Shown: positions 1-9,332, counted from the stretch's first letter. The stretch: 64,000 nucleotides of DNA from Myxococcota bacterium (GCA_028278345.1 JANQEL010000290.1:37098-101097), one strand, 5' to 3'. Notes: generated from the letters alone by a model not told the origin. Numbers and translations are program-made.

Positions 1-642
1 CTCGTCGGGAGGGGTGTTGTGCTGGAAGATCGCCCGCGCATTTCCGTCCGGCCCGATCAGGTAGGTATTGGAGGAGTGATGGATCTCGCGCGACGGCTTG
101 GCGGTTTCGCCCGAGTCGTTCTGGAGGTCGCTCCCGTCGAAGTCGTAGAAGACCCCGTAGGCGCGGGTGGCGGCTGCGATTTGCTCCTCGCTTCCCGTGA
201 ACCCCATCAGATCCGGATGGAAGTGCCCGACGTACTCGGCGAGTCGTTCCGGGGTATCGCGCGCAGGGTCGAAGCTCACGAAGAGGGGTTGAACTGCGTC
301 CGCGTCTTCGCCGAGTTCTTCGAGGGCGCGGGTCATCGCCGCCAGGTTTCCCGGGCAGACGTCGGGGCAGTGCGTGTAGCCGAAGAACACGAGGGCGAAG
401 CGACCGCGCCAATCGCGATCCGATGCGGCTTCTCCTCGGTGATTCACCAGATGCAACTCGGGCTGCTCGTTGCGACGGGCCAGCATCGACCCCGGCACCG
501 CACCAGTCGCGCGGGCCGAGCCGATCACACCACTGGTCCCCGAGATCTCGCCTTCCTCTCCACTCCTCAGGTCCCAGAAGGCGGCCAGCAGGCCGATCAG
601 GATGACTCCGGTGGCGACGTGGACGAGATAGATCGCTTTCAC
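1..642 (-). CDS. SCO1/SenC family copper chaperone (partial, runs off left edge)
   Basis: Not in the ORF track because it has no stop inside the window. Read on the minus strand it gives a single N-terminal membrane anchor (YLVHVATGVILIGLLAAFW) followed by a thioredoxin-like domain with the CxxxC copper motif in YTHCPDVCP. Further on are FVSFDPARDTPE and the conserved histidine segment EIHHSSNTYLIGP. Family members deliver copper to the CuA site of cytochrome c oxidase on the outer face of the inner membrane. The start is GTG at 642 and 214 codons are present; the C-terminus lies beyond the window. It implies aerobic respiration. No oxidase genes are visible in this window. Confidence 0.9.
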   Translation of the reverse strand, partial: MKAIYLVHVATGVILIGLLAAFWDLRSGEEGEISGTSGVIGSARATGAVPGSMLARRNEQPELHLVNHRGEAASDRDWRGRFALVFFGYTHCPDVCPGNLAAMTRALEELGEDADAVQPLFVSFDPARDTPERLAEYVGHFHPDLMGFTGSEEQIAAATRAYGVFYDFDGSDLQNDSGETAKPSREIHHSSNTYLIGPDGNARAIFQHNTPPDE

Positions 643-974
643 GCGAACACTCCATTGCGATCAGGTGACGGAAGGCGCGCGAGCATATCGCACGCGAGTG
701 TCGAATTTCGGACACGCGTAGCGCGTCGGAACGCGAGACGGAGAGGAGGGACGACATGCAATCTGCACCCGGAGATGAACCCCGCGGGGCGAGAGACGGT
801 AACCAGCCGAGGGTAAACCGAAGCGAACGCACTAAACTGCGCGCGCCTTCCCCGAGAGCGAATCCCGCGCGGATCCCCGACGCCGCGGATTCGCGACGCG
901 CAGTCCATCGCCGCGCTCCGAGCTGCCATTCCCATCATCCCTTCGCCCTTCGCGGGCTCCGAGGTCTACTCGCT
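643..974. other. Divergent intergenic region between SCO1-like gene and mlaC
   Basis: About 330 bases separating two divergent genes. An ATG at 756 has a strong Shine-Dalgarno (GGAGAGGAGGGACGAC) and is in frame with mlaC. The 73 residues it would add are Arg/Pro-rich and precede the signal peptide, so it was not used as the mlaC start. No convincing -35/-10 pair or operator was seen. Confidence 0.4.
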
Positions 975-1679
975 GTGCCTATCTCCGTTCCCATTCCATT
1001 CGCGCGCCTGGCGTCCCTCGTCACGACCGCGGTCGCATTGAGCTTCGCGATCGCGCCGACGATCCACGCCGAAACGGCGGCCGCTCCCGACCCCGGCAGC
1101 GCGAGCGCCGTCGTCGACGGTCTTCACGCCACCCTGACCGAGGCCATGAAGCAGGCCGAAACCCTCGGCTACGACGGTCGCTTCAAGCTGATCGAGCCCG
1201 CGGCGGCGAACGCCATCGATCGCGCCTTCATGGCGCAGAAGTCGATCGGACGGCACTGGCGCAAGCTCGGCGAAGAGGAGCGCGAACGCTGGCTCAAGAC
1301 TTTCGGCGACTACACCGTCGCGAACTACGCGGGTCGCTTCAAAGGGTATTCGGGCGAGCACTTCACCCTCGACGGCGAACAGGATGCGCCCCACGACACG
1401 AAGCTGGTGAAGACGACCCTCGTCCTCCCCAACGACGACGATGTCGCCCTCAACTATCGCCTGCACCAGACCGACGCCGGCTGGCGGATCATCGACATCT
1501 ACATGAACGGGACGGTGAGCGAACTCTCGCTGCGCCGCTCGGAGTATTCGTCGACGGTCAAGCGCGACGGGATCGAGAAGCTGATCTCCGCTGTCGAAGA
1601 GAAGGTCGCGGATCTGGCTGCGGGCAACGTCGAAGACACTGGCGCCGCAGTGGCGTCCAGCGCCGCGAAGGCGCAGTAG
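975..1679 (+). CDS. mlaC: MlaC/Ttg2D-like periplasmic phospholipid-binding protein
   Basis: Begins with a signal peptide (VPISVPIPFARLASLVTTAVALS...IHA) and continues with the MlaC fold. Characteristic stretches are IDRAFMAQKSIGRHW, ERWLKTFGDYTVANYAGRF and GWRIIDIYMNGTVSELSLRRSEYSS. MlaC carries phospholipids between the outer-membrane MlaA complex and the inner-membrane MlaFEDB transporter. GTG at 975 was chosen because it sits directly before the signal peptide with GAGG upstream. The ORF track uses ATG 756. The other mla genes are not adjacent. It ends six bases before the next gene, so the two are probably co-transcribed. The product is 234 aa, a usual length. Confidence 0.85.
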   Translation: MPISVPIPFARLASLVTTAVALSFAIAPTIHAETAAAPDPGSASAVVDGLHATLTEAMKQAETLGYDGRFKLIEPAAANAIDRAFMAQKSIGRHWRKLGEEERERWLKTFGDYTVANYAGRFKGYSGEHFTLDGEQDAPHDTKLVKTTLVLPNDDDVALNYRLHQTDAGWRIIDIYMNGTVSELSLRRSEYSSTVKRDGIEKLISAVEEKVADLAAGNVEDTGAAVASSAAKAQ

Positions 1680-1685
1680 CCCTCG

Positions 1686-2741
1686 GTGTCCCTCGCTCGG
1701 GCGCTTCGCGTCTTCGAGGAGAAAGGCGCTCTCGCGGGGCCGGTCGAAACGAATCCGATCGCGACGGGTCTGATCAACGAGACCCATTTCGTGTGCGATG
1801 CACGCGGCGAAGGGTTCATTGCCCAGCGCCTGAACCCGGTGTTCGACCCCGCGGTGAACGACAACATCGTACGGGTCACCCGGCACCTGGCCGCTCGCGA
1901 CGTACCCACCTATCGAGTCGTCCTGATCGAGGGCGATTCCGCGATCGATCTGGGGGACGACGGGATCTGGCGCCTCGTCACCCAGATCCCCGGCGATTCC
2001 TTCAATCGCCCCCCGGATCGCGAGCACGTGGTCGTGGCCGGGCGCGCGTTCGGAGATCTCCACCGGGCCCTCTTCGCCTTCAGCGAGAGCCTGCATCCCC
2101 TCGGCTTCCCCTTCCACGAAACCCAGACGCACCTGATGGATCTCGCGGCAGCGCTGCGCGAATGCGCGGATCACGACTTCTACGCCGAATTGAAACCGCT
2201 GGCCGAGGAAGTGCTCGAAGCGGGCCGAGAGCTGCCGCGCTTCGAAGGCGTTCCCGCGCGGGTGGTTCACGGCGATCCGAAGTTCAACAATCTGCTCTTC
2301 GAACCGGATGCGGAAGGCGGGCCGAAGGTCTGCGGCATCATCGACCTCGACACCGTGAGCCGTATGCCCCTCGCCTACGATTGGGGCGACGCCATGCGCT
2401 CCTGGTGCAACCGCGCGGGTGAGAACGCAGCGGAAGCCGAACTCGATCTCGACTTCGTCGCGGCGACCGCGGAGGGGTTGGCGAGCGCCTTCGAAGGCGA
2501 GGACGCACCGGAGCTCGGTGAAGCCGAGCGTCGCAGTCTCTCCCAGGGCCTCGAAGTCATCTCCCTCGAGTTGTGTTCGCGTTTCGCCGCCGACGTGTTG
2601 CGCGAGTCGTATTGGGGGTGGGATGACACCCGCTTCGAACGCGCCGCCGAACACAATCTCTTTCGAGCGCGGGGCCAGCTGTCGCTCTACCACCAGGCGG
2701 TGGAGTCGCGCGCTGAGCGCGAACGCGCCATCCCGCTGTAG
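1686..2741 (+). CDS. APH-fold kinase, N-acetylhexosamine-1-kinase-like
   Basis: A 351-aa aminoglycoside phosphotransferase-fold protein. The N-terminus (NPIATGLINETHFVC, FIAQRLNPVFDP, NIVRVTRHL) resembles NahK-type sugar kinases, whose usual text is 'G-hIN-T' then 'hhLQRhN--VF'. The catalytic Brenner motif is HGDPKFNNLLF and the metal-binding motif is IIDLDTV. The substrate is inferred from these similarities, so a 1-phosphorylating sugar kinase is likely but not certain. It is probably cytoplasmic. The GTG start lies 7 bases after the mlaC stop. Confidence 0.75.
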   Translation: MSLARALRVFEEKGALAGPVETNPIATGLINETHFVCDARGEGFIAQRLNPVFDPAVNDNIVRVTRHLAARDVPTYRVVLIEGDSAIDLGDDGIWRLVTQIPGDSFNRPPDREHVVVAGRAFGDLHRALFAFSESLHPLGFPFHETQTHLMDLAAALRECADHDFYAELKPLAEEVLEAGRELPRFEGVPARVVHGDPKFNNLLFEPDAEGGPKVCGIIDLDTVSRMPLAYDWGDAMRSWCNRAGENAAEAELDLDFVAATAEGLASAFEGEDAPELGEAERRSLSQGLEVISLELCSRFAADVLRESYWGWDDTRFERAAEHNLFRARGQLSLYHQAVESRAERERAIPL

Positions 2742-2822
2742 CGACGTTGTTCGCAACACCGAGTTCGGCGAAACTCCGGGCAACGAGCAGACCGTCGACG
2801 GTCGAGAGGTAGAGAGGGCTTC

Positions 2823-3866
2823 GTGGTCGACGCCAACGCGCGCGAGCAACGCATCCAGACGATCTGCCTCCTCGTGCTGACGACCGTCACCGTCGCGGCC
2901 GCCCTCCTCTGGCTGCGACCCATCTTGATTCCCTTCGTGCTCGCGCTCTTCTTCTCCCTCGCGCTGACGCCGGTCGTCGAAGCCCAGATGCGCCTGGCGC
3001 GCATGCCGGGTGCGCTCGCCGTGGCCTCCACCCTCGTGCTGCTGACCCTCGGGCTCGTGCTGGTGGGTTCACTGGTCTCGTCCTCCCTCACCGAAATGAC
3101 CAACAACGCGGAGGCGTATCAGCGGCAGATCGTCATCACGGTCGAACGCGCGCGCGACGCGCTTCCCCTCGAGCGCTTCGGTCTCGAGGAAGCCGGGGAA
3201 GCCTTCGATCCATTTTCGGTCGTACAGCCCGACCGCATCGGCGACATGCTGATGAGCACCACGAACACCATCCTCGAGCTCTCGTCGCGCGGGCTCATCG
3301 TGCTGGTCTTCACTTTCTTCCTGCTGGCGGGGCGCGCGGCCTCGAGCGGGCGTAGGTCGGATGGCGTCGCACGGGAGATCGAAGACCGCGTGAAGCGCTA
3401 CATCGTGAACCAGACCCTGATCTCCGCCGCGACGGGTACGTTGGTCTGGATGATCCTTGCCACGATCGGCGTCGACCTCGCCCTCGTGTTCGGTCTGTTC
3501 ACCTTCCTATTGAACTTCATCCCGAGCATCGGCTCGATCGTCGCGGTGCTGCTTCCCCTGCCCGTCGTGCTCGTGAGCCCCGACATCTCGACCCTCGGCG
3601 CCGTGCTCGCAATGGCACTCCCAGCGCTCGTGCAGTTCCTGATCGGCAACTTGCTCGCGCCGAAGATCCTCGGAGATGCGCTCCAGTTGCATCCGGTGAC
3701 GATCCTGCTCTCGTTGATGTTCTGGGGCGCGCTCTGGGGCGTCGCGGGCATGCTCCTCGCCGTGCCGATCACTGCGATCCTGCGCATCCTGATGGAGCGC
3801 TTCGACGTGACCGAACCGGTCGCGCGGCTGCTGTCGACGGGTTCGCTCAGCGCGCAGCGTGCCTGA
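2823..3866 (+). CDS. AI-2E family transporter (UPF0118/PerM)
   Basis: A 347-aa multi-pass inner-membrane protein with the family layout. Two N-terminal helices (LVLTTVTVAAALLWL and LIPFVLALFFSLALTPVVEA) are followed by a third helix, a soluble loop around residues 90-150, and a C-terminal block of five or so helices. That block includes the conserved LVFGLFTFLLNFIPSIGSIVAVLLPLPV and HPVTILLSLMFWGALWGVAGMLLAVPI. Members are described as AI-2 exporters or Na+/H+ antiporters, and the substrate here is unknown. The start is GTG with GAGG upstream. It lies 81 bases after the kinase gene on the same strand. Confidence 0.88.
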   Translation: MVDANAREQRIQTICLLVLTTVTVAAALLWLRPILIPFVLALFFSLALTPVVEAQMRLARMPGALAVASTLVLLTLGLVLVGSLVSSSLTEMTNNAEAYQRQIVITVERARDALPLERFGLEEAGEAFDPFSVVQPDRIGDMLMSTTNTILELSSRGLIVLVFTFFLLAGRAASSGRRSDGVAREIEDRVKRYIVNQTLISAATGTLVWMILATIGVDLALVFGLFTFLLNFIPSIGSIVAVLLPLPVVLVSPDISTLGAVLAMALPALVQFLIGNLLAPKILGDALQLHPVTILLSLMFWGALWGVAGMLLAVPITAILRILMERFDVTEPVARLLSTGSLSAQRA

Positions 3867-3961
3867 AGGCGATCGTTCGGTCGTCTCGTCGATCGCCGGG
3901 AGAGTGATATCCTCGGCGCGGCTTGACTCCACCGACACACGCCGCCCACGAGAGAGAAGAA

Positions 3962-5215
3962 ATGGAAACCCTGCGTTTTCTGGACGAGAGTCGTGTACGC
4001 GAACTCCAGCGCGAGTTCGGCACGCCCTTCTACGTCTACGACGAGGACACGTTGCTCACCCGCGCGCGCGAGGTGCTGAGCTTCCCCAACCCCTACGGCC
4101 TCGTCGGCCGCTACGCGATGAAGGCGCTCCCGACGGCGGAGATCCTGCGCATCGCGCACGGCGCCGGGCTCCACATCGATGCCAGCAGTGGCTTCGAAGC
4201 CGAGCGCGCCCTGCGAGCGGGTGTGCCGGCCGAGAAGATCCAGATCACCGCCCAGGAGCTGCCAAAGAATCTCGAGGAGCTCGTGCAGCAGGGCGTGTGG
4301 TTCAACGCGTGTTCGGTGCGACAGCTCGAGTACTACGGCGAGCGCTTCCCGGGTAGCGAGGTTTCGGTGCGCGTGAACCCCGGGCTGGGTTCGGGGCACA
4401 ACAATCGCACCAACGTCGGCGGGCCGTCCGCGAGCTTCGGCATCTGGCACGAACAGCTCGACGAGGTCGAACGGGTCGCGGCCCGGCATGATCTCACGAT
4501 CGGCCGCATGCACACCCACATCGGTTCGGGTTCGGATCCCGACAAGTGGGTCGTATGCGCGAAGATGTCCCTCGCCATCGCCGCGCGACTCCCGAACGTC
4601 CACACCCTGAGTCTCGGTGGCGGCTTCAAGGTCGGGCGCATGGCCAACGAGGATTCGGCGGATCTCGTCGCGATCGGCCAGAAGATCGTGCCCGAGATCG
4701 AAGCCTTCGCGCGTGAACACGGACGCGAGCTCGCCCTCGAGATCGAGCCGGGGACCTACATCGCCGCGAACTGCGGCGCGCTGATCTGCACCATCACCGA
4801 CGTCGTCTCCACCAGCGAGAGCGAGGGCTACGAATTCATCAAGATCGACGCGGGCATGTCGGAGATCATCCGCCCGAGCATGTACGGTGGACAGCACCCG
4901 ATCGTCGTCGTTCCCGGCGATGACAGCGAACGAGGCACGGGCGAGTACCTGGTGGCCGGCCACTGTTGTGAGAGCGGCGACGTGCTCACGCCCGCCCCCG
5001 GCGACCCTGAAGCGCTCGCGACGCGAGCCCTCGTCGAGCCGCGCGTGGGCGATGCCCTCGTGATCGAAGGCGCGGGGGCCTACTGCTCCGGCATGGCGGC
5101 GAAGAACTACAACGCTTTCCCCGAATGCGCCGAGGTGCTGCTGCGCAGCGATGGCAGCGCGAAGTTGATCCGAAGGCGCCAGACGCTGGACCAGATCATC
5201 CAGAACGAGGTCTAG
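3962..5215 (+). CDS. lysA: Diaminopimelate decarboxylase-type PLP enzyme
   Basis: A fold-type III PLP decarboxylase of 417 aa. Visible motifs are YAMKALPTAEIL (the PLP lysine), MHTHIGSGSD, the phosphate-binding GGGF loop, EPGTYIAANCGALI and the CCESGDVL segment that supplies the catalytic cysteine across the dimer. The expected reaction is meso-diaminopimelate to L-lysine, the last lysine step. Other fold-III decarboxylases cannot be excluded, since YGGQHPI replaces the usual YGAYHPI. ATG 3962 follows a GAGAGAAGAA Shine-Dalgarno. The ORF track's upstream TTG at 3923 adds 13 residues and is less likely. Confidence 0.82.
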   Translation: METLRFLDESRVRELQREFGTPFYVYDEDTLLTRAREVLSFPNPYGLVGRYAMKALPTAEILRIAHGAGLHIDASSGFEAERALRAGVPAEKIQITAQELPKNLEELVQQGVWFNACSVRQLEYYGERFPGSEVSVRVNPGLGSGHNNRTNVGGPSASFGIWHEQLDEVERVAARHDLTIGRMHTHIGSGSDPDKWVVCAKMSLAIAARLPNVHTLSLGGGFKVGRMANEDSADLVAIGQKIVPEIEAFAREHGRELALEIEPGTYIAANCGALICTITDVVSTSESEGYEFIKIDAGMSEIIRPSMYGGQHPIVVVPGDDSERGTGEYLVAGHCCESGDVLTPAPGDPEALATRALVEPRVGDALVIEGAGAYCSGMAAKNYNAFPECAEVLLRSDGSAKLIRRRQTLDQIIQNEV

Positions 5216-5235
5216 GTAGCTTGGCGGCGCAACGG

Positions 5236-6024
5236 ATGGCGATCGGCGCGCGCGCGTTGGCGATCGGCTTGTTCGCCGTGCTTGGCGCCGCGATCTCGAA
5301 CCCGGCAGTCGCAGCCAAGGCCGGGTCGAGCCTCGAGGGCACCTGGTTCGTCCTCGTGCACTATCGCGATTCGCAGACCGCGAATCCCGATAGCGATCGT
5401 TGGCTCGACAAGGTCTGGACTTTCGAGATGCGCGGTTCGCGGCTCCATTGGGTCGAGTATCCGATCGTCTTCTTCGAAAGCTCTGCAGGTCGCTTCGAGG
5501 CCTACAAAGGGAACCCCCGAAGCCGCGTCCTCGCGAAGTGGGAACCCAACGCGTCTCAACAAGAGGAGCTCGACGGAGGACCGCGAGTGAACACGCGGGG
5601 TTCGGAATCGAAATCCCTGCGCGGCAGCGACGCCCGCGGCTGGAAGACCTTCGGCCGAAGCCGAGTCGCTGGCGCGAACATCGTGGGGTATCACGAAGAC
5701 TGGAGCATCGAACCGGCCGACGCGGGTTTCGTCTTCAGCATTCGCGAAGTGATGGGCAACGCCGCCACAGGCACCGACGACGGGCTCACCGTCTACGAGG
5801 TCGAGAGCAGCAACCCGGATGGCAGTGAGCTTCGCGGCCGCTTCGATCGCGATGGAACGCGAGTGGGCACCTTCCGAATGACCCGCACCCCACCCATCCG
5901 CACCCTCAAGAGCAGCGAAGAAGAAGACTCCGTCAACAAACGACACCAGGGCAAGAACTACAACCGCTTCATGCGAATCACAGACGACGACAAGAAGAAG
6001 CGAAAGAAGGAACGAGACCAATGA
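5236..6024 (+). CDS. Secreted protein of unknown function with basic tail
   Basis: A 262-aa product that I do not recognise. It starts with a signal peptide (ALAIGLFAVLGAAISNPAVAA) and has a lipocalin-like opening (SSLEGTWFVLVHYRD...WTFEM). That opening and the predominantly beta-type sequence suggest a small-ligand-binding barrel, which is an inference only. The last 15 or so residues are strongly basic (DDDKKKRKKERDQ). The ORF track starts upstream inside lysA. ATG 5236 (or TTG 5221) fits the signal peptide. Its stop overlaps the next ATG by four bases, so it is translationally coupled to the SDR gene. Confidence 0.6.
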   Translation: MAIGARALAIGLFAVLGAAISNPAVAAKAGSSLEGTWFVLVHYRDSQTANPDSDRWLDKVWTFEMRGSRLHWVEYPIVFFESSAGRFEAYKGNPRSRVLAKWEPNASQQEELDGGPRVNTRGSESKSLRGSDARGWKTFGRSRVAGANIVGYHEDWSIEPADAGFVFSIREVMGNAATGTDDGLTVYEVESSNPDGSELRGRFDRDGTRVGTFRMTRTPPIRTLKSSEEEDSVNKRHQGKNYNRFMRITDDDKKKRKKERDQ

Positions 6025-6947
6025 CCCCGCCTACCGCCGCCCCCCTCTCCGGTGAGAAGATCCTGATCACGGGCCCGACGAGCCAGGTCGCGCTGCCCAT
6101 CGCGCGTACCCTCGCCCGGGAGAACGACGTCTACGGCCTGGCGCGCTTCAGCAAGGAAGAAGACCGGCAGCGCGTCGAAAAACTCGGATGCAAGACCCTC
6201 GCGATCGATCTCGCCAGCTCGCCCCTCGACGAGGTTCCGCGAGACTTCAGCATCGTGCTCCACTTCGCCGTCGTGAAGAGCGGCGACTTCGACTACGACC
6301 TGGCCGCCAACGCCGAAGGCGTCGGACGTCTGATGGATCACACGCGCCCAAGCAGGGCTTTCCTGCACTGCTCGACCACGGGCGTCTACGAAGACGCGGG
6401 GCATCAGGCCCTGAAGGAGACCGACCCTCTCGGCGACAACCACCGCGCCATGATGCCCACCTACAGTATCTGCAAGATCGCCGCGGAGAGCATGGTTCGC
6501 TTCGGCTCGCGCCAGTGGAACGTCCCCACCACCGTGGTGCGCCTCGGGGTCCCCTACGGAGACAACGGCGGCTGGCCCTGGTTCCACCTGATGATGATGC
6601 AGGGTGGCGTTCCGATTCCCGTCGGGAAGAACCCTCCCAACGTCTACAACCTGCTGCACGAAGACGACTACATCGCGATGCTTCCGCGCCTCGTCGAAAT
6701 CGCCGACGTTCCGCCCGTCACCGTGAACTGGGCCGGCAGCGAAGCCACCAGTATCGAGGAGTGGTGCGCCTACCTCGGCGAACTCACCGGTCTCGAACCG
6801 AAGTTCAACCCCACGGACGCGACGATCGGCAGCGTCACCGTCGACCCGACGAAGATGCACGAGCTCGTGGGACGCACACAGGTGGACTGGCGCGATGGCA
6901 TCGCGCGCATGGTGAAGGCGCGAAACCCCGAACTCCTGAAGGACTGA
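6021..6947 (+). CDS. NAD-dependent epimerase/dehydratase (extended SDR)
   Basis: A 308-aa Rossmann-fold protein. The nucleotide-binding loop is degenerate (ILITGPTSQVALPIA rather than GxxGxxG). The catalytic YxxxK is present as YSICK, preceded by the serine segment FLHCSTTGVY. The C-terminal substrate part (VYNLLHEDDYIAMLP) is typical of sugar-nucleotide or sterol-type epimerases. The substrate is unknown. It is cytoplasmic and coupled by ATGA overlap to the preceding secreted protein. It converges with the aldehyde dehydrogenase gene, with only 19 bases between them. Confidence 0.8.
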   Translation: MTPPTAAPLSGEKILITGPTSQVALPIARTLARENDVYGLARFSKEEDRQRVEKLGCKTLAIDLASSPLDEVPRDFSIVLHFAVVKSGDFDYDLAANAEGVGRLMDHTRPSRAFLHCSTTGVYEDAGHQALKETDPLGDNHRAMMPTYSICKIAAESMVRFGSRQWNVPTTVVRLGVPYGDNGGWPWFHLMMMQGGVPIPVGKNPPNVYNLLHEDDYIAMLPRLVEIADVPPVTVNWAGSEATSIEEWCAYLGELTGLEPKFNPTDATIGSVTVDPTKMHELVGRTQVDWRDGIARMVKARNPELLKD

Positions 6948-6966
6948 CGGCGGGCGCCGCCGGGGT

Positions 6967-8508
6967 TCAGGAGATCCAGCGCCCGAGGGCCGTCCCGAAC
7001 AGGAACTTCGCGGCCTTCAACAGGCCGTCCTCCTTCTTCTTCCCATAGGGGTAGAAGGAGCGCGAGTTCTTGCCCTTGAAGCGGTCGACGATCACGGGCA
7101 GGGGATGGCAGTAGCCCCGCACGCCGTTCTCGCCGTTCACCTGCCCCACCCCGCTCGACTTGCGCCCACCGAAGGGCGCTTCGAGGCAACCGTAGGTGAC
7201 GGTCATGTCGTTGACGCAGACGCTGCCCGATTCGATGCGTTGCGCCAGGCGCGTCGCCTTGAAGTCGTCATTCGTCCAAATGGTCGCGCCGAGGCCGTAG
7301 TGGGTGTCGTTTGCGAGGGCGATCGCTTCCTCTTCGTCCTTCACGCGCATGATGGGAAGGATGGGGCCGAAGGTTTCGTCCCGCATGATCTGCATCTCGT
7401 GATCGACTTCCGTCAGCACGGTCGGTTCGAAGAAGAGGCCATCGAGGTTCGGGTTGCGACGTCCGCCCACGTGCACCTTCGCACCACGCGAAACGGCGTC
7501 GGCCATGTGGCCCTCGATGATCTCCATCTGCCGGGGCCAGAAGATCGCGCCGACGTCGCTCTCGCCCTCGTCTCCCTGGCGCAGCTCGGCCGCGCGCTTC
7601 ACCACCTCTTTTTCGAACGCATCGGCCACCGAATCCACCACGTATACACGCTCGGTCCCGCAGCAGTACTGCCCCGTGTTCATGTACGCACCCGCCAGCG
7701 CACCCGCCGCGGCACTCTCGATATCGGCGTCGGCGCAGACGATCATCGGATCCTTGCCACCGAGTTCGAGGGTGCAGGGAATGAGCTTGCGACCGCAGGC
7801 CTCGGCGACCTTGCGACCGGTCGCCACCGAGCCCGTGAAGCTGATCTTGTCGACCGCGGCCTCGCAGAGCGCCGCGCCGGTTTGGCCATCGCCCATCAAC
7901 ACCTGCAGCACGCCTTCGGGGAGCCCGGCCTGCTCGAAGATCTCCGCCAGTAGTTGTCCCGAGAAAGGCGTGACTTCCGAGGGCTTCAAGATCACCGTGT
8001 TGCCGGCCACCAGGGCCTGGGCCACGGGATTGATCGCGAGGATGAAGGGCCCGTTCCAGGGCGTGATGATGCCCACGACGCCGAGGGGCACGTGGTGGAT
8101 CGTGAGCTTCTTCATGAAGCGCATCACACCGTGGAGCGACTTCTTCTCGGGCGCGAGCAGCTTCGGCGCGCGCTTGGCGTGATACGAAACCGCATCGCAG
8201 GCCGAGAAGATCTCCATCGAAATCGCTTCGGTGCGCGTCTTGCCCGTTTCGCGGATCACCGTCTCGATGATGTTCTCGTGGCGCTCCAAGACGATCTTCA
8301 CCACGCGTCGCAGATAGCTCGCGCGTCGGTCGACCGAGAGCGCCGCCCACTCGGGTTGCGCCTTGCGCGCGCGCTCGACGGCGGCGTTCACGGCGTCGGC
8401 CGCCTGCACCTCGATCTCGCCGATCGGCTCGTTGTTGAGGGTGTTGCGCAGGAGCAGCCGGCGCGGCTCGTCGGCACTCGTTTGCGGGATGGGTTCGACG
8501 ATCGCCAT
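6967..8508 (-). CDS. Aldehyde dehydrogenase family protein
   Basis: A 513-aa NAD(P)-dependent aldehyde dehydrogenase. Family landmarks run in order: TPWNGPF, AGNTVILKPSEVTP, FTGSVATGRKV, TLELGGKDP (general-base Glu), GQYCCGTERVYVV (catalytic Cys) and DETFGPILPIMRV. It oxidises an aldehyde to the acid, and the specific aldehyde cannot be told from sequence. The C-terminal 30 residues (KGKNSRSFYPYGKKKED... then AAKFLFGTALGRW) form a basic-then-hydrophobic tail that may associate with membrane, as in fatty-aldehyde dehydrogenases. That idea is an inference. It is a single-gene unit transcribed away from the ECF gene. Confidence 0.9.
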   Translation of the reverse strand: MAIVEPIPQTSADEPRRLLLRNTLNNEPIGEIEVQAADAVNAAVERARKAQPEWAALSVDRRASYLRRVVKIVLERHENIIETVIRETGKTRTEAISMEIFSACDAVSYHAKRAPKLLAPEKKSLHGVMRFMKKLTIHHVPLGVVGIITPWNGPFILAINPVAQALVAGNTVILKPSEVTPFSGQLLAEIFEQAGLPEGVLQVLMGDGQTGAALCEAAVDKISFTGSVATGRKVAEACGRKLIPCTLELGGKDPMIVCADADIESAAAGALAGAYMNTGQYCCGTERVYVVDSVADAFEKEVVKRAAELRQGDEGESDVGAIFWPRQMEIIEGHMADAVSRGAKVHVGGRRNPNLDGLFFEPTVLTEVDHEMQIMRDETFGPILPIMRVKDEEEAIALANDTHYGLGATIWTNDDFKATRLAQRIESGSVCVNDMTVTYGCLEAPFGGRKSSGVGQVNGENGVRGYCHPLPVIVDRFKGKNSRSFYPYGKKKEDGLLKAAKFLFGTALGRWIS

Positions 8509-8651
8509 GGGGACCTCGCGCGCTGGGTGGTGGGATGACGGTCGCGGGAGTCTACCACCGCACTTCCCGGCTTCCCGGCGCTGGGGCTCGCATCTCGGCG
8601 TGCACCCCGGGACGGGGCGGCGCGATGGGCACCGCCCTACACTCGGACGCG

Positions 8652-9227
8652 ATGTCCCGCAGAGAAGAAGACGAAATCACCCTGCTGCTCAACCGCGCCG
8701 AGCAGTCCGACAGGCCCGCCGACCACCTGTGGGAACTCGTCTATCCCGAACTGCGCCGTCGTGCGCGCAACCTGTTCAAGAACGAGCGCAGCGACCACAC
8801 CCTCTCGGCCACCGCGGTGATCAACGAGGTCTTCGTTCGCCTCACCACGGCCTCCGCACGCGAGTGGCAGGATCGCCGCCACTTCTATGCGGCCGCCTCG
8901 GGCATCATGCGGCACGTGCTGATCGACCACGCGCGCGCCAGGACGGCGGAGAAGCGCGGCGGGGACAGCGTGCGCGAGACCCTCGACGAAGCGGTCTTCC
9001 CCGACGTCTCCGATTCCGAGAGTGGCTACGCCGAAGCGCGCGATGCCCTCGACCAGCTCGCCCTCGAGAACGACCGCGCCGCCACCGTCGTCGCCCTGCG
9101 CGTCTTCGGTGGTCTCACCGTCGATGAGATCGCCGACGAACTCTCCGTTTCTCCACGCACGGTCAAGAGCGATTGGGTGACGGCGCGGGTGCGCCTCAAG
9201 GACATCCTCGAATCCCAGGAGAGCTGA
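8652..9227 (+). CDS. ECF sigma factor (ECF_sigma / planctomycete-type family)
   Basis: A 191-aa sigma factor with region 2 (LYPELRRRARNLF-type text, then LSATAVINEVFVRL and DRRHFYAAASGIMRHVLIDHARA) and region 4 (LTVDEIADELSVSPRTVKSDW, a helix-turn-helix). The words 'HTLSATALVNEAYLRL' and 'ARAMRRILVDHAR' are hallmarks of the ECF_sigma family abundant in planctomycetes and deltaproteobacteria. ATG 8652 is used. The ORF track extends 39 residues upstream through non-coding-looking sequence. No anti-sigma gene is adjacent; in this family control is often by Ser/Thr kinases. Confidence 0.85.
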   Translation: MSRREEDEITLLLNRAEQSDRPADHLWELVYPELRRRARNLFKNERSDHTLSATAVINEVFVRLTTASAREWQDRRHFYAAASGIMRHVLIDHARARTAEKRGGDSVRETLDEAVFPDVSDSESGYAEARDALDQLALENDRAATVVALRVFGGLTVDEIADELSVSPRTVKSDWVTARVRLKDILESQES

Positions 9228-9253
9228 TCGCGGGCGCCTTTGAGCGACGCGCA

Positions 9254-9296
9254 AAGAAAAACGCCCGGTGCACTCGCTGTACCGGGCGTTTCCCTT
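9254..9296. terminator. Bidirectional rho-independent terminator
   Basis: A perfect 10-bp stem (AACGCCCGGT at 9260-9269 with ACCGGGCGTT at 9281-9290) encloses an 11-base loop. An A-rich run lies on the left (AAAGAAAA, a U-tract for the minus strand) and TTTCCCTT on the right. It sits between two convergent ECF sigma genes and should terminate both. Confidence 0.88.
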
Positions 9297-9332
9297 GGCG
9301 TCGTGTGACGCCCCTCGCGGGAAGGAACTGTG

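Noticed and set aside
756-975. Upstream ATG start for mlaC
   Set aside because: It has a good Shine-Dalgarno, but the added residues are low-complexity and come before a textbook signal peptide at GTG 975.
966-2849. 627-aa ORF on the minus strand
   Set aside because: Antisense shadow of mlaC and the NahK-like kinase, which have clear family motifs. The long open frame reflects high GC.
3398-4963. 521-aa minus-strand ORF
   Set aside because: Antisense to the AI-2E permease and lysA, whose motifs are clear.
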